DNA of 40,039 nt from Blastocatellia bacterium (GTDB taxonomy: Bacteria > Acidobacteriota > Blastocatellia > Chloracidobacteriales > Chloracidobacteriaceae): positions 1 through 40,039 of the forward strand of contig JAIBAN010000075.1 in assembly GCA_019695185.1 (NCBI GenBank), in the 5' to 3' direction. The notes beneath the pieces were generated by a model. That model saw only the letters and a program-made list of their open reading frames with translations, did not search any database and was not told where the DNA came from. Shown here in pieces: positions 25,941 to 33,915 of this stretch; positions within the stretch are counted from its first letter, which is position 1, and each line of letters opens with the position of its first letter. The position numbers and the translations under genes are program-made.

Positions 25941-26339
25941 TCACCTTCCGTGGACCAGCAGTTTCACACCTTCGCCAAAGTGAACCTCGATCTTATCGCC
26001 TTGGATCTGAATTACTTGACCACGCCCAAATTTCACGTGTTCAATGATTTCGCCGATTTGAAAGAGGTGACTCATGGCATAGGGGCGGGCGGGCATGGCC
26101 ATCATTTCATCCAGTGAAAGGGCCGCCGAGGTCTTTACCTTTTCACTCCTGGTCACCCGTGGCTTACTTGAAGTCGCCTTGGGTAGTTTGGGGGCTTTGT
26201 ATTTATGGCGCGAGTCACAGGTGGCGCAGATCACCTGTGCAATGCTGCCATCGGGATCGAGCGCCACAATTCGGTGGGTACGCTCGATTTTACAGCGACC
26301 GCAGAGTGTATCAACCTCACCGCCTACAGAATATTTCAT
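25941..26339 (-). CDS. Zn-ribbon protein with UvrD/PcrA-type Tudor-like C-terminus
   Basis: A 132-aa protein in two parts joined by a Lys/Ser-rich linker. The N-terminus has a four-cysteine zinc ribbon (Cys13, Cys16, Cys38, Cys41: CGRCK and CATCD). The C-terminal 40 residues (IEHVKFGRGQVIQIQGDKIEVHFGEGVKLL) resemble the small barrel at the end of UvrD/PcrA helicases, which follows a VxHxxFGxGxV...G-K-L pattern and in PcrA contacts RNA polymerase. A role in transcription or DNA repair coupling is an inference from this likeness. It is convergent with phoH, separated by the heptamer hairpin. No other domain is present. Confidence 0.72.
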   Translation of the reverse strand: MKYSVGGEVDTLCGRCKIERTHRIVALDPDGSIAQVICATCDSRHKYKAPKLPKATSSKPRVTRSEKVKTSAALSLDEMMAMPARPYAMSHLFQIGEIIEHVKFGRGQVIQIQGDKIEVHFGEGVKLLVHGR

Positions 26340-26506
26340 ACACTTGATGTCCTTTGTTTTTTGTTTTTGCTGCTTCGCAGAAAAGGGGTCGAGTTGTGTT
26401 TTCCCAGGGGCAGTTTCCGCGCCTTTCCTGCTTCAAACCTCTCGCTGGTACGCTCAACTTCTCTGGATTTTGCTGCCGTAGTCGTTGGTTCGTTGTCCCA
26501 GCGGGC

Positions 26507-27358
26507 TCAACTCTTCTTAGGCGGGCGGATTTTGGCTGCCAGTTCCGCCAAGCGCTCCCAGGGCAACGTGGTCAAGTGGTTGAATTCCCCACCCATGAGC
26601 CATTCCCCGCCATCAATCACCACACACTCCCCATTAATATAATCACTGTAATTCGAGACCAGATAGGAAGCCAGGTTGGCCAGTTCGATATGTTCACCAA
26701 ACCGTCCTGATGGAATGCGCTTTTTCGCCTCTTCCTCCAGTGCTTTGTCCGGCATCAGGCGCTCCCAGGCACCTGGAGTCGGAAACGGACCGGGGGCAAT
26801 GGCATTGACCCGAATTTTATATTTGCCCCATTCAACCGCCAGTGAACGGGTCATGGCCAGAACCCCCGCCTTGGCGCAGGCCGAGGGCAACACAAACGCC
26901 GACCCCATCCAGGCATAGGTGGTCACAATGTTCAGAATCCGGCCACCGCTTTCGTTGGCAATCATGTGTTTGCCAACTGCCGAGGTGCAATGAAAGGTGC
27001 CGTTCAGCACAATACTTACTACGCTGTTAAAGGCATTGGGCGACAACATTTCCGATGGTGCCAGAAAATTCCCGGCGGCATTGTTGACCAGAATTTGAAT
27101 CGGTCCTAACTGGTCTGCCACGGTTTTTACCATGGCTTCCACCTGGGCGTAATCCCGCACGTCACACCCGACCGCCAATCCGGTTCCACCCAAAGCCGTG
27201 ATTTCCTGGAGCGTTGCCTCCAGGTTTTCCTGTTTCCGGCTGGTGATGGCGACTTTTGCCCCGAGTTCGGCAAACCGCAAGGCCATGGAACGGCCCAGCC
27301 CGGTTCCACCTCCCGTTATAACGGCAGTCTGTCCTGCCAATGGTTTTCCTTCAAACAT
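26507..27358 (-). CDS. SDR oxidoreductase, 2,4-dienoyl-CoA reductase-like
   Basis: A 283-aa short-chain dehydrogenase. The NAD(P)-binding motif is TGGGTGLG near the start and NNAAGNFLAP follows. The normal catalytic YxxxK tyrosine is replaced: the segment reads LPSACAKAGV, with Lys kept. Loss of that Tyr, together with AAGNFL, is typical of the 2,4-dienoyl-CoA reductase branch (DECR2-like), which acts in breakdown of unsaturated fatty acids. The ATG at 27358 has AAGGAAGG just upstream; the frame extends to 27427 without a ribosome site. It lies 137 bases after the cyclase gene on the same strand. Substrate specificity is inferred from the family. Confidence 0.85.
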   Translation of the reverse strand: MFEGKPLAGQTAVITGGGTGLGRSMALRFAELGAKVAITSRKQENLEATLQEITALGGTGLAVGCDVRDYAQVEAMVKTVADQLGPIQILVNNAAGNFLAPSEMLSPNAFNSVVSIVLNGTFHCTSAVGKHMIANESGGRILNIVTTYAWMGSAFVLPSACAKAGVLAMTRSLAVEWGKYKIRVNAIAPGPFPTPGAWERLMPDKALEEEAKKRIPSGRFGEHIELANLASYLVSNYSDYINGECVVIDGGEWLMGGEFNHLTTLPWERLAELAAKIRPPKKS

Positions 27359-27495
27359 CGAACCTTCCTTTCGGATTTTGAGTTGCGGGTTCCAGGTTTC
27401 GGGTTTAAGAAACCCGGTCTGTACCATTTTTCCAACAACTTTCGTCCCCCGGTTGCGTTTTATACAAACTCGGAGCCCGGAAGCGCGGAACCCGG

Positions 27496-29652
27496 TTATT
27501 TAATTTGCCAAATGGGATAGCTTGAAACGAACTGAACTCCTGTTTTGTAATATCCCTGATTAAGTCGAACCGAGCGGATTTCAACCTGTGCCCGGAAAAC
27601 CCGGTCCGTTCCCTGAACCCACATCCGTTCTCCAATCCGGGTTTCTTTTTCCAGATTGAGGCAGGCTCCGGAAAGGCTGATGTCGCTGGTCAGGCATTCA
27701 GCATCAAAAGGATTGCCCTCGACATCCACACCGATCACCCGCATTTTGACACATAAGTTGATGCGAGGCTCTTTGCGGCGCTGCTTGTCACCGTCATAAG
27801 CATAAGGGTTGGCTGGTTCCGGTGAACCACTGGCGGCAACAGTCTGAACATTGTCGGAGGTCGGTTCCTCGTTTTTATCATCCCACAGAACCTGATACAC
27901 CTGCACCGCCTTGGTTTTTCCCTTAACTTTGAGGCCGCCAATGGGACGCATGACGAAATCAAACCGCTGTGAAGCGGAACTGGTCCAGGCAGTCAGGCTC
28001 TGGCCTTCAACCGACCGGTTATCCCGCATTCCCATCATATAAGCTCTGGCTCGGGCATAGGTTTGCTCGCCAATCAGAATCTGGCCGGGTTTGGCGTTTG
28101 ACTCCAGCCGGGCTGCCAGATTGACGGCATCCCCAATGACGGTGTAATCGGTGCGCAGCTTGGAGCCAATATAACCTGCAGTCACTTCACCGGTATTGAT
28201 CCCAATTCCAATATTGACCCGGAAGTCCGTGCCCTGCTCCTCAAGTTCACGGTTCATGGCCTGGACTTCGCGCTGCATGGCAATCGCAGCCTGAATGGCA
28301 TTGACCGGGTCAGCATCCGATGGCTGGGGAGCCCCAAAAAGCGACATGATACCGTCACCAATAAACTTGTCGAGCGTTCCGTTATGTTTGAAGATGGCGT
28401 TTGAAGCGCGCTCAAAATAATTATTGAGGAGCACAACAATTTCCTGGGGGGTTTTTCGCTCGGACAAGGTGGTAAACCCCCGAATGTCAGCAAACAACAT
28501 CGTGACCACCTGATTCACCCCGCCCAGCAGCAGGCTGTCAGGATGTTCCATGATCTGATCCACCACGTGCTGCGGCAAAAACCGCTGGTAGGTCAGCCGG
28601 GCTTGTGCATCACGCATCAGTTTTTCATGGGTCCGGATATTTTCAATCGCCATGGCTGCATTGGCAGCCACCGCCGTCAGAAAATTCAGGTCTTCATCAC
28701 TAAAACCAATAGCCTCAGGGCGATCCACATACAAAGCGCCAAACGCCCGGTCGTCCTGACCAAACAAGGGTGCGCACATAACGGACCGGATTCTTCCCAG
28801 CTTAAAGGTATTGGAGCTTTTCAACGCCTGGTCCATCATCGGATCCACTGACAAAATGGAAACCCGATCCATGATCGCTTTTTTGATAATGGTGCGACTG
28901 ACCGGGATGCCTTCATACCGTTGCAAGACCAGGTCATCCCGATATTTCCCGAAATGGATTTCCACCTCGTCGTCCTTGGGAAAAGCAAAAACGACCCGTC
29001 CGCCGTTTGAAATTTTGAAAATCTGGTCGGCAATGGCAGCAAAAATTTCCTCAACCTTAAAGACCCTGGTCAGAATCTTGTTGAGTTCATAAACCATGCC
29101 CAGAATCCGACTTCGCTTGACCAGCACATCAATTTCAGTTGAAAGATCGGCATCGGCCAAACTCGTCATCCCCACCGGAGATGGAGTTGGAGGCAAGGTG
29201 GCCAGCGAGGGATAGCCGCCGCTTGAAACGCGAAACTTATCCGGCCCCACCACTGTCGAAAGGGGGCGCAACAAATCGGCTGCGCTCTGCAGGACAAACG
29301 TCCCAGCCAGTGGATTGTCATCATAATCCAACTTTGGTTCGGCACCGACTTTATAAACCAAGCGGAAATTACCGATTTTGATCTCATCTCCGTCCGTCAG
29401 TTGCCGCGACCCGCCCCGCTTCATCTCGACCCCGTTGAGGTAGGTGCCATTGCGGCTTTGCAGGTCGGTGAGTGTATACCCATCCCCATTTCGTTCAAGT
29501 ATGGCATGGCTGCGGGAAGCCCGTTCGTCAAACAAAACGATTTTGTTCTGCTCAGCTCGGCCAATGCTGACACGGTTTTCAACCAGCGGAAATTCCGTCT
29601 GTTGGCCTTGGGGAGAATAAATCAGGAGCTGTAATGGCGATTCGCGCTTCAT
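27496..29652 (-). CDS. FHA-GAF-adenylate cyclase-PilZ signalling protein
   Basis: A 718-aa soluble protein combining four modules. An FHA domain (about 20-100; GRAEQNK, SRSH at 46-49, NGT at 68-70) should bind phosphothreonine peptides. A GAF domain (about 185-340) follows. The class III cyclase domain (about 380-590) has metal-binding Asp389 (FADIRGF) and Asp433 (IGDG), Lys429, Thr504, and Asn511/Arg515 (NLAARLES), the set expected for cAMP synthesis. A C-terminal PilZ domain has intact RxxxR (626-630) and DxSxxG (657-662) c-di-GMP motifs. ATG at 29652; the ribosome site is weak. The gene upstream on the same strand encodes a likely cAMP phosphodiesterase. Signal inputs are inferred, not shown. 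Confidence 0.9.
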   Translation of the reverse strand: MKRESPLQLLIYSPQGQQTEFPLVENRVSIGRAEQNKIVLFDERASRSHAILERNGDGYTLTDLQSRNGTYLNGVEMKRGGSRQLTDGDEIKIGNFRLVYKVGAEPKLDYDDNPLAGTFVLQSAADLLRPLSTVVGPDKFRVSSGGYPSLATLPPTPSPVGMTSLADADLSTEIDVLVKRSRILGMVYELNKILTRVFKVEEIFAAIADQIFKISNGGRVVFAFPKDDEVEIHFGKYRDDLVLQRYEGIPVSRTIIKKAIMDRVSILSVDPMMDQALKSSNTFKLGRIRSVMCAPLFGQDDRAFGALYVDRPEAIGFSDEDLNFLTAVAANAAMAIENIRTHEKLMRDAQARLTYQRFLPQHVVDQIMEHPDSLLLGGVNQVVTMLFADIRGFTTLSERKTPQEIVVLLNNYFERASNAIFKHNGTLDKFIGDGIMSLFGAPQPSDADPVNAIQAAIAMQREVQAMNRELEEQGTDFRVNIGIGINTGEVTAGYIGSKLRTDYTVIGDAVNLAARLESNAKPGQILIGEQTYARARAYMMGMRDNRSVEGQSLTAWTSSASQRFDFVMRPIGGLKVKGKTKAVQVYQVLWDDKNEEPTSDNVQTVAASGSPEPANPYAYDGDKQRRKEPRINLCVKMRVIGVDVEGNPFDAECLTSDISLSGACLNLEKETRIGERMWVQGTDRVFRAQVEIRSVRLNQGYYKTGVQFVSSYPIWQIK

Positions 29653-29765
29653 GATCGCTTTCTTAGGGTGATTGGTTTGTTTTTCAACTCTTGTTCCGGC
29701 GCAAAGGTCGTTGGCAAAAGCAGCACCACAGGGGCTGCCTTGCACACAGTTTTCAGCTCACCGTG

Positions 29766-30524
29766 CTACCACTCATAGTTCTTGTCCAAAACAGCAACTG
29801 TAATCTGAGGGTCATTCAAAGCAACGATTTCCGCCCCGACAATTTCCCGGCACATCGGCTTCAAATTGACGGCAATGATTTCCACCTTGCGGTGCAGTTT
29901 TTTCAGCTCCTGGGTCAGTAAATGGGGGGTCAGATGTTTCGAGGCCAACGCCACCCCCTCAAGCGCATTATTAAAGGCCACGTCCACAAAAATCGCGGCC
30001 AATCGTTCGGAACGGTTCATTTCCTCCCAAAACTGATCGGTCAGGGCCGTGTCTGAGGTAAATCCAATACTGACTTGGCCGTCATCCACCAAAAATCCGC
30101 AGGTATCAACCGTATGATTGACCGGAATCGCCGTAAAAGTCAGGTCGTTCAGGAGGAAAGGCTGATTGGGAGTGAAGGGATGAAACCCCAGAAGCGGGCC
30201 GTAGGCATTGGGAATTTTGGTAAAATCCGGCCAGATGATGTTATTGAAAATATGGGTGCGCAGGCTGTGAATATCTTTTTCCGTGGCATGGATGCGAACT
30301 GGTTCCCGAATATTGGTGAATTCCTCCGAAAAAATGAACGGAAACGATGCAATATGATCCAGGTGCGTATGGGTCAGCACAATATCCTGCACCCGCAATA
30401 ACTCTTCTCCAGTGAGGTGAAAAGCCAGCGCCCCGGCGTCAATGGCAATTCGGTCATTGAGGACATAGGTAATCAGCAATTGACTGCGCGGATCGGAAAT
30501 ACTGGGAAGAATTCGAATTTTCAT
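29766..30524 (-). CDS. MBL-fold 3',5'-cyclic-nucleotide phosphodiesterase (class II-like)
   Basis: A 252-aa metallo-beta-lactamase-fold hydrolase with the metal motif HTHLDH (His52, His54, Asp56, His57). Later histidine and aspartate positions (IPVNHTVDTCGF; FTSDTAL) fit class II cyclic-nucleotide phosphodiesterases (PDE1/CpdP-like). No signal peptide is seen. Its neighbour 113 bases downstream makes a cyclic nucleotide, which supports a cAMP-degrading role. ATG at 30524 with a poor ribosome site. RNase Z-like or other MBL hydrolases remain possible alternatives. Confidence 0.82.
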   Translation of the reverse strand: MKIRILPSISDPRSQLLITYVLNDRIAIDAGALAFHLTGEELLRVQDIVLTHTHLDHIASFPFIFSEEFTNIREPVRIHATEKDIHSLRTHIFNNIIWPDFTKIPNAYGPLLGFHPFTPNQPFLLNDLTFTAIPVNHTVDTCGFLVDDGQVSIGFTSDTALTDQFWEEMNRSERLAAIFVDVAFNNALEGVALASKHLTPHLLTQELKKLHRKVEIIAVNLKPMCREIVGAEIVALNDPQITVAVLDKNYEW

Positions 30525-30874
30525 CGGTCTGTTCCAGCAGGCTCCAGTGGCGGGCCCACATCTGTTTCAACAATTTCGTTTCCAGTTGTTCTGACATCGG
30601 CACCACACCATGTAACCATTTGCAAACAGGCTGGTTGCAGTGGATGATTGAAGGCGGATGGCAAGGTCTTGTTTTAGTTTGGAGCCGACCCCAGGGAGGT
30701 TTTAACCTGAGCCGTAGTCGAATAATACTTCAGGAATGGCGGAAAGCAAAGATGCGGAGGCAAATTGACCGTTTGGGAAAACCGGCAGAGCGCCTGGTCC
30801 TGGTGAAAACAGCCCCAAGTCATCTCTGACCTGGAACTTTTCCGGCTCTGCCCGTGCCATATTTTATTTTCAGC
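30525..30874. other. Intergenic region upstream of the cAMP module
   Basis: No gene or clear promoter pair is supported here. A short plus-strand frame (30620-30829) has no ribosome site or recognisable sequence. Confidence 0.4.
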
Positions 30875-30918
30875 TATTGACCTTTGACATAAAAATGCCC
30901 TGCGAAAGGGCCCTCCCA

Positions 30919-30942
30919 GCCCTGCAAGGAGCGGGCTTTTTC
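30919..30942 (+). terminator. Possible terminator inside the origin region
   Basis: AGCCCTGC (30919-30926) pairs with GCGGGCT (30931-30937) with one bulged T, followed by a run of T. No plus-strand gene precedes it, so it would stop an untranslated transcript, if functional. Confidence 0.4.
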
Positions 30943-30986
30943 AGTTATTTGGGAATTTTTCTTGGGAAAAACACATAAATCTCCCT

Positions 30987-30995
30987 TTATCCACC
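30987..30995 (+). promoter_or_regulatory. DnaA-box-like site
   Basis: TTATCCACC matches the TTATCCACA consensus at eight of nine positions and lies 13 bases before an iteron. A single box can occur by chance, but the location fits an origin. Confidence 0.5.
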
Positions 30996-31140
30996 ACTTT
31001 TGACGAACTATTGACCTTTGACATAACTTTCTCTCAAAACTGGCCGTAACGGTTGTAAAAAGCATATAAAATATTTATTATCAACCATTTACAAGTAGAT
31101 TTTTCATCCTGTTTCAAGATACCGGCTTCATTTTTCCGGA

Positions 31141-31343
31141 TATTGACCTTTGACATAAATCATTATTGACCTTTGACATAAATCAGCATTGACTTCCAGC
31201 ATAAACCACCATTGACCTTTGGCATAAACCATTATCGACCTTTGGCATAAACCACCATTGACCTTTGGCATAAACCATTATTGACCTTTGGCATAAACCA
31301 TTATTGACCTTTGGCATAAACCATTATTGACCTTTGACGAAAA
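31141..31343 (+). repeat. Iteron cluster I (9 copies, 23-bp period)
   Basis: Copies start at 31141, 31164, 31187, 31210, 31233, 31256, 31279, 31302 and 31325, exactly 23 bp apart. Five middle copies (31210-31320) carry the variant TTTGGCAT. The copy at 31187 is degenerate (TTCCAGCAT), and the last ends GACGAAAA. Confidence 0.95.
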
Positions 31344-31414
31344 AACCTCCTCCATAGTGAATTGTGACCCATGAAGTTGCCGACCACAAGATATTGTTTT
31401 TTGATGTAACCGGC

Positions 31415-31501
31415 CATTGACCTTTGACATAAATCATTATTGACCTTTGACATAAATCATCATTGACCTTTGACATAAAAACTATTGACCTTTGACATAA
31501 A
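31415..31501 (+). repeat. Iteron cluster II (4 copies)
   Basis: Copies start at 31415, 31438, 31461 and 31483; all have the canonical TTTGACAT core. Spacing is 23, 23 and 22 bp. Confidence 0.95.
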
Positions 31502-31616
31502 ACGCAATGAATCTACAATTATTTTTCCAGTTAAAACCACAATATATTGTAGCCAATAAAAATATAACCACAATTTGTTCACATGGTTTTCATTTTTGTC
31601 CGGTCATGGTTCAAAC

Positions 31617-31786
31617 TATTGACCTTTGACATAAAACTATTGACCTTTGACATAAAAACTATTGACCTTTGACATAAAACTATTGACCTTTGACATAAAA
31701 ACTATTGACCTTTGACATAAAAACTATTGACCTTTGACATAAAAACTATTGACCTTTGACATAAGACTATTGACCTTTGACATAAA
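31617..31786 (+). repeat. Iteron cluster III (8 copies, 21-22-bp period)
   Basis: Copies start at 31617, 31638, 31660, 31681, 31703, 31725, 31747 and 31768, nearly two helical turns apart and nearly identical. It is the cluster nearest the initiator gene and is the best candidate for binding that also autoregulates that gene. Confidence 0.95.
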
Positions 31787-31840
31787 AAATAGGTCGTAAG
31801 TTCTTTATTTTCAATGAATTACAGCCACCATTAACTATTA

Positions 31841-31891
31841 TGATGTATGTATGATATGTATATAAATACATCAATGCGCGCATGCATGCGC
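31841..31891 (+). promoter_or_regulatory. Palindromes and AT-rich box upstream of the initiator
   Basis: TGATGTAT (31841-31848) and ATACATCA (31866-31873) form an inverted repeat around an AT-rich TATATAAAT that could include a -10 box. A perfect 14-bp palindrome, GCGCATGCATGCGC, follows at 31878-31891. These are candidate operators or initiator-dimer sites for the initiator gene; no convincing -35 was identified. Confidence 0.5.
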
Positions 31892-31946
31892 ATGCGTGAG
31901 GAAAACCGCCTCCAAAGCCCGGTTTTGACCATCATGGCACGCAAAC

Positions 31947-33572
31947 ATGGCACGCAAAAAAACCAAATCCCCAGACTCGCTTCAACCTTCATCCGCCACA
32001 CCTCTTTTCAACGAGGGTTCCGCCTCGTCACAAGCGGACGACTTCAACGAGGGTGACCGCAACGAACAGATACGCATTTCGCAGGATGAGTTCAACCTTG
32101 CAGTCTTTCCGATTGCCGTGTTGGACAAACGAGCGCAGAAGATCACCTCCTACCTCAAGTTTGCTGAAAACATCACTTCCAATGGTCGGGAAATCACCCG
32201 TACCTGGACGGTCCTGGCACATCCGATTGAGGGACTTCCCAGCACCACCGACGAAGATGTTTACGTAGCTTTGATGGAGCTTTCCCACGAGCAGGGCGGT
32301 TCGAAAAAAGTGTATTTCAGTCGGTACGACCTGATTCGCCGCTTGGGGTGGCCCATGAATGCCAAACATTACGAGCGGCTGGAAAGCTCCCTGCGCAAAC
32401 TGGCAGCCGTGCGGATTGAAGCCAAAAACGCCTATTTGGACCCGCATACAAACAAGCTGGTGGATGTCGGGATGGCCATCATTCAGGAATTCAAAATCTT
32501 TGACGAAACGATGGGCAAGAAAGGCGAATCGAAAAGCTACATTTTGTGGAGCGACCGGGTGGCCCAAAGCTTCAACGAAAAGCTGTTCAAAAAGCTGGAT
32601 GCCGGATTTTATTTCACGCTCACTTCCCCGATTGCCAAACGGATGTTCCGGTATCTCGACAAAAAATTCGGGGCCGGCGATTACTTTGTCATCAACGCCA
32701 AGAAACTGGCGTTTGAGCATTTGGGCATGTCGCGGGACCTCAATTATGTTTCCCAAATCGTACAGCGGATTGAGCCCAGCATTGAAGAGCTGGTCGAAAA
32801 AGGTTTTCTGGCTGACTGGAAACTGACGGAGGAAACCCTTCATTTTCATAAAAATCCCAAGTTTGGAGCCCGCATCCAGCAATTGTCGTTACCCCTCTAC
32901 AGCGCGGTTGAAGACATGCAGGAGGACGATCTGACCCCGGAAGAACGGGCTTATCACGACCTGGGCGGGCAACTGGCGGGCCAATTGGCTGCACGGGGCA
33001 TGATTGGAACCGTTGCCCAGCGGCTGGTTGAGAGCATGTTGCAGCAGGGACGGTTGGATTTTATTGAAAACACAATCGCTTATTTCGACAAGCACTATCG
33101 GAACCGGAAACTCAACAATCCGGGAGGGTTTCTCTACACGCTGATTGTCAACGGCCCACCGGTGCGGGATAAGGAAACCCCGACCGAAGAAGCCCCCGCC
33201 CGCAAAACCGCTGCCAAAAAACGGTTGCCCGAAGTCCCGGCCCTGTTTGAAACCGCTTCCACCGGGCGGCTGGGGTTACAGGACCTGGAACTGGGGTATA
33301 TTGACTACCTGGAACAAACCGGTGATTACCTGCTCGGAAAATTAAAGAAAACGGAACTCAAGGACCTGATTGAGCAGGAACGGGCCACCCTGCTGGCTTC
33401 GGACAAACGGCGGATTTATGAACGCTGGTCCACGGAGGTTTTGACCGAACACTTGCGGCGGCTGGTGGGGCGCAATCTGGCCAGCCAGCAGGCCATGTCG
33501 TTTGCGGAATGGTGTGCCAAGCAGGGGTATGACCTGCGGTCCGAAGCTGATTCCCGAACCTTGGTAGAGTAA
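31947..33572 (+). CDS. RPA-type replication initiator protein
   Basis: A 541-aa plasmid-type replication initiator (replication initiator protein A, RPA family). Residues about 30-285 carry the family pattern: EFNLAVFPIAVLDKRA, the TDEDVYVALMELSHEQGG block, YFSRYDLIRRLGWPM and HYERLESSLRKLAAVRIEA, read as tandem winged-helix DNA-binding domains. The C-terminal half adds an uncharacterised region with a Lys/Ala linker (about 405-425) and a helical tail. It should bind the adjacent iterons and recruit replication proteins. The start ATG at 31947 lies in a 13-bp tandem duplication, with no Shine-Dalgarno sequence; an out-of-frame ATG at 31934 precedes it. No parA/parB genes are in the window. 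Confidence 0.88.
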   Translation: MARKKTKSPDSLQPSSATPLFNEGSASSQADDFNEGDRNEQIRISQDEFNLAVFPIAVLDKRAQKITSYLKFAENITSNGREITRTWTVLAHPIEGLPSTTDEDVYVALMELSHEQGGSKKVYFSRYDLIRRLGWPMNAKHYERLESSLRKLAAVRIEAKNAYLDPHTNKLVDVGMAIIQEFKIFDETMGKKGESKSYILWSDRVAQSFNEKLFKKLDAGFYFTLTSPIAKRMFRYLDKKFGAGDYFVINAKKLAFEHLGMSRDLNYVSQIVQRIEPSIEELVEKGFLADWKLTEETLHFHKNPKFGARIQQLSLPLYSAVEDMQEDDLTPEERAYHDLGGQLAGQLAARGMIGTVAQRLVESMLQQGRLDFIENTIAYFDKHYRNRKLNNPGGFLYTLIVNGPPVRDKETPTEEAPARKTAAKKRLPEVPALFETASTGRLGLQDLELGYIDYLEQTGDYLLGKLKKTELKDLIEQERATLLASDKRRIYERWSTEVLTEHLRRLVGRNLASQQAMSFAEWCAKQGYDLRSEADSRTLVE

Positions 33573-33669
33573 GTCCGCACCAAACCTTGTTGGATGGGCG
33601 GGCGGGTGCCCGATTGAGCAAAGTCCAGAAAGTTTGGCCACTCCTTGTGTTTGACTATGGGCTGAATTG

Positions 33670-33759
33670 CGTTTATTTGCCCGTAGCGGGGTTTTGGCAG
33701 GCTGCATGGATGGGAAAGTTGTTCGAGGTGAAAAAAATCGCTCTACGGTCAAATAAACG
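33670..33759. repeat. Imperfect inverted repeat downstream of the initiator
   Basis: CGTTTATTTGCCCGTAGCG (33670-33688) is nearly the reverse complement of the 21-base segment 33739-33759 (one mismatch, one two-base insertion), with a 50-base spacer. The gap from 33573 to 33915 otherwise holds no supported gene. Confidence 0.65.
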
Positions 33760-33915
33760 GATTGCCCCCCCGGTTCCCGGTCCTGCTCTCGGTTTTGTTG
33801 AGCCAAGTTGAGTGGTCCGTCCCTCTTGATCTTGGTTGCAGATGCCTAGTGAGGGGTGATTTTGGTTAATCTTGTGATTAAGATTTCAATTCTGTTTAAT
33901 CGAAAATTACTTGAT

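Larger units (their letters stand above)
30875..31027 (+). repeat. Two outlying iterons
   Basis: Single iteron copies at 30875-30893 and 31009-31027 (the latter ends AAC instead of AAA) stand apart from the clusters. The second lies next to the DnaA-box-like site. Confidence 0.85.
30875..31946 (+). other. Iteron-type replication origin region
   Basis: About 1.07 kb of non-coding DNA before the RPA-type initiator gene. It has 23 same-direction copies of a 19-bp iteron (consensus TATTGACCTTTGACATAAA), a DnaA-box-like site, and AT-rich blocks (about 31055-31110 and 31503-31590) that could melt. Two palindromes precede the initiator start. This combination is the standard architecture of an iteron-controlled origin. 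Confidence 0.85.

Noticed and set aside
30620..30829. Short plus-strand frame near the origin
   Set aside because: No ribosome site, no conserved-looking sequence and no signal or domain.
31141..31786. Regularly spaced repeats that resemble a CRISPR array
   Set aside because: The period is only 21-23 bp with 2-4 bp between 19-bp units, so there are no spacers, and no cas gene is present; the units are iterons beside an initiator gene.
31847..32056. A 69-aa plus-strand frame overlapping the initiator start
   Set aside because: It begins inside palindromic regulatory DNA, lacks a ribosome site and overlaps the conserved initiator in another frame.
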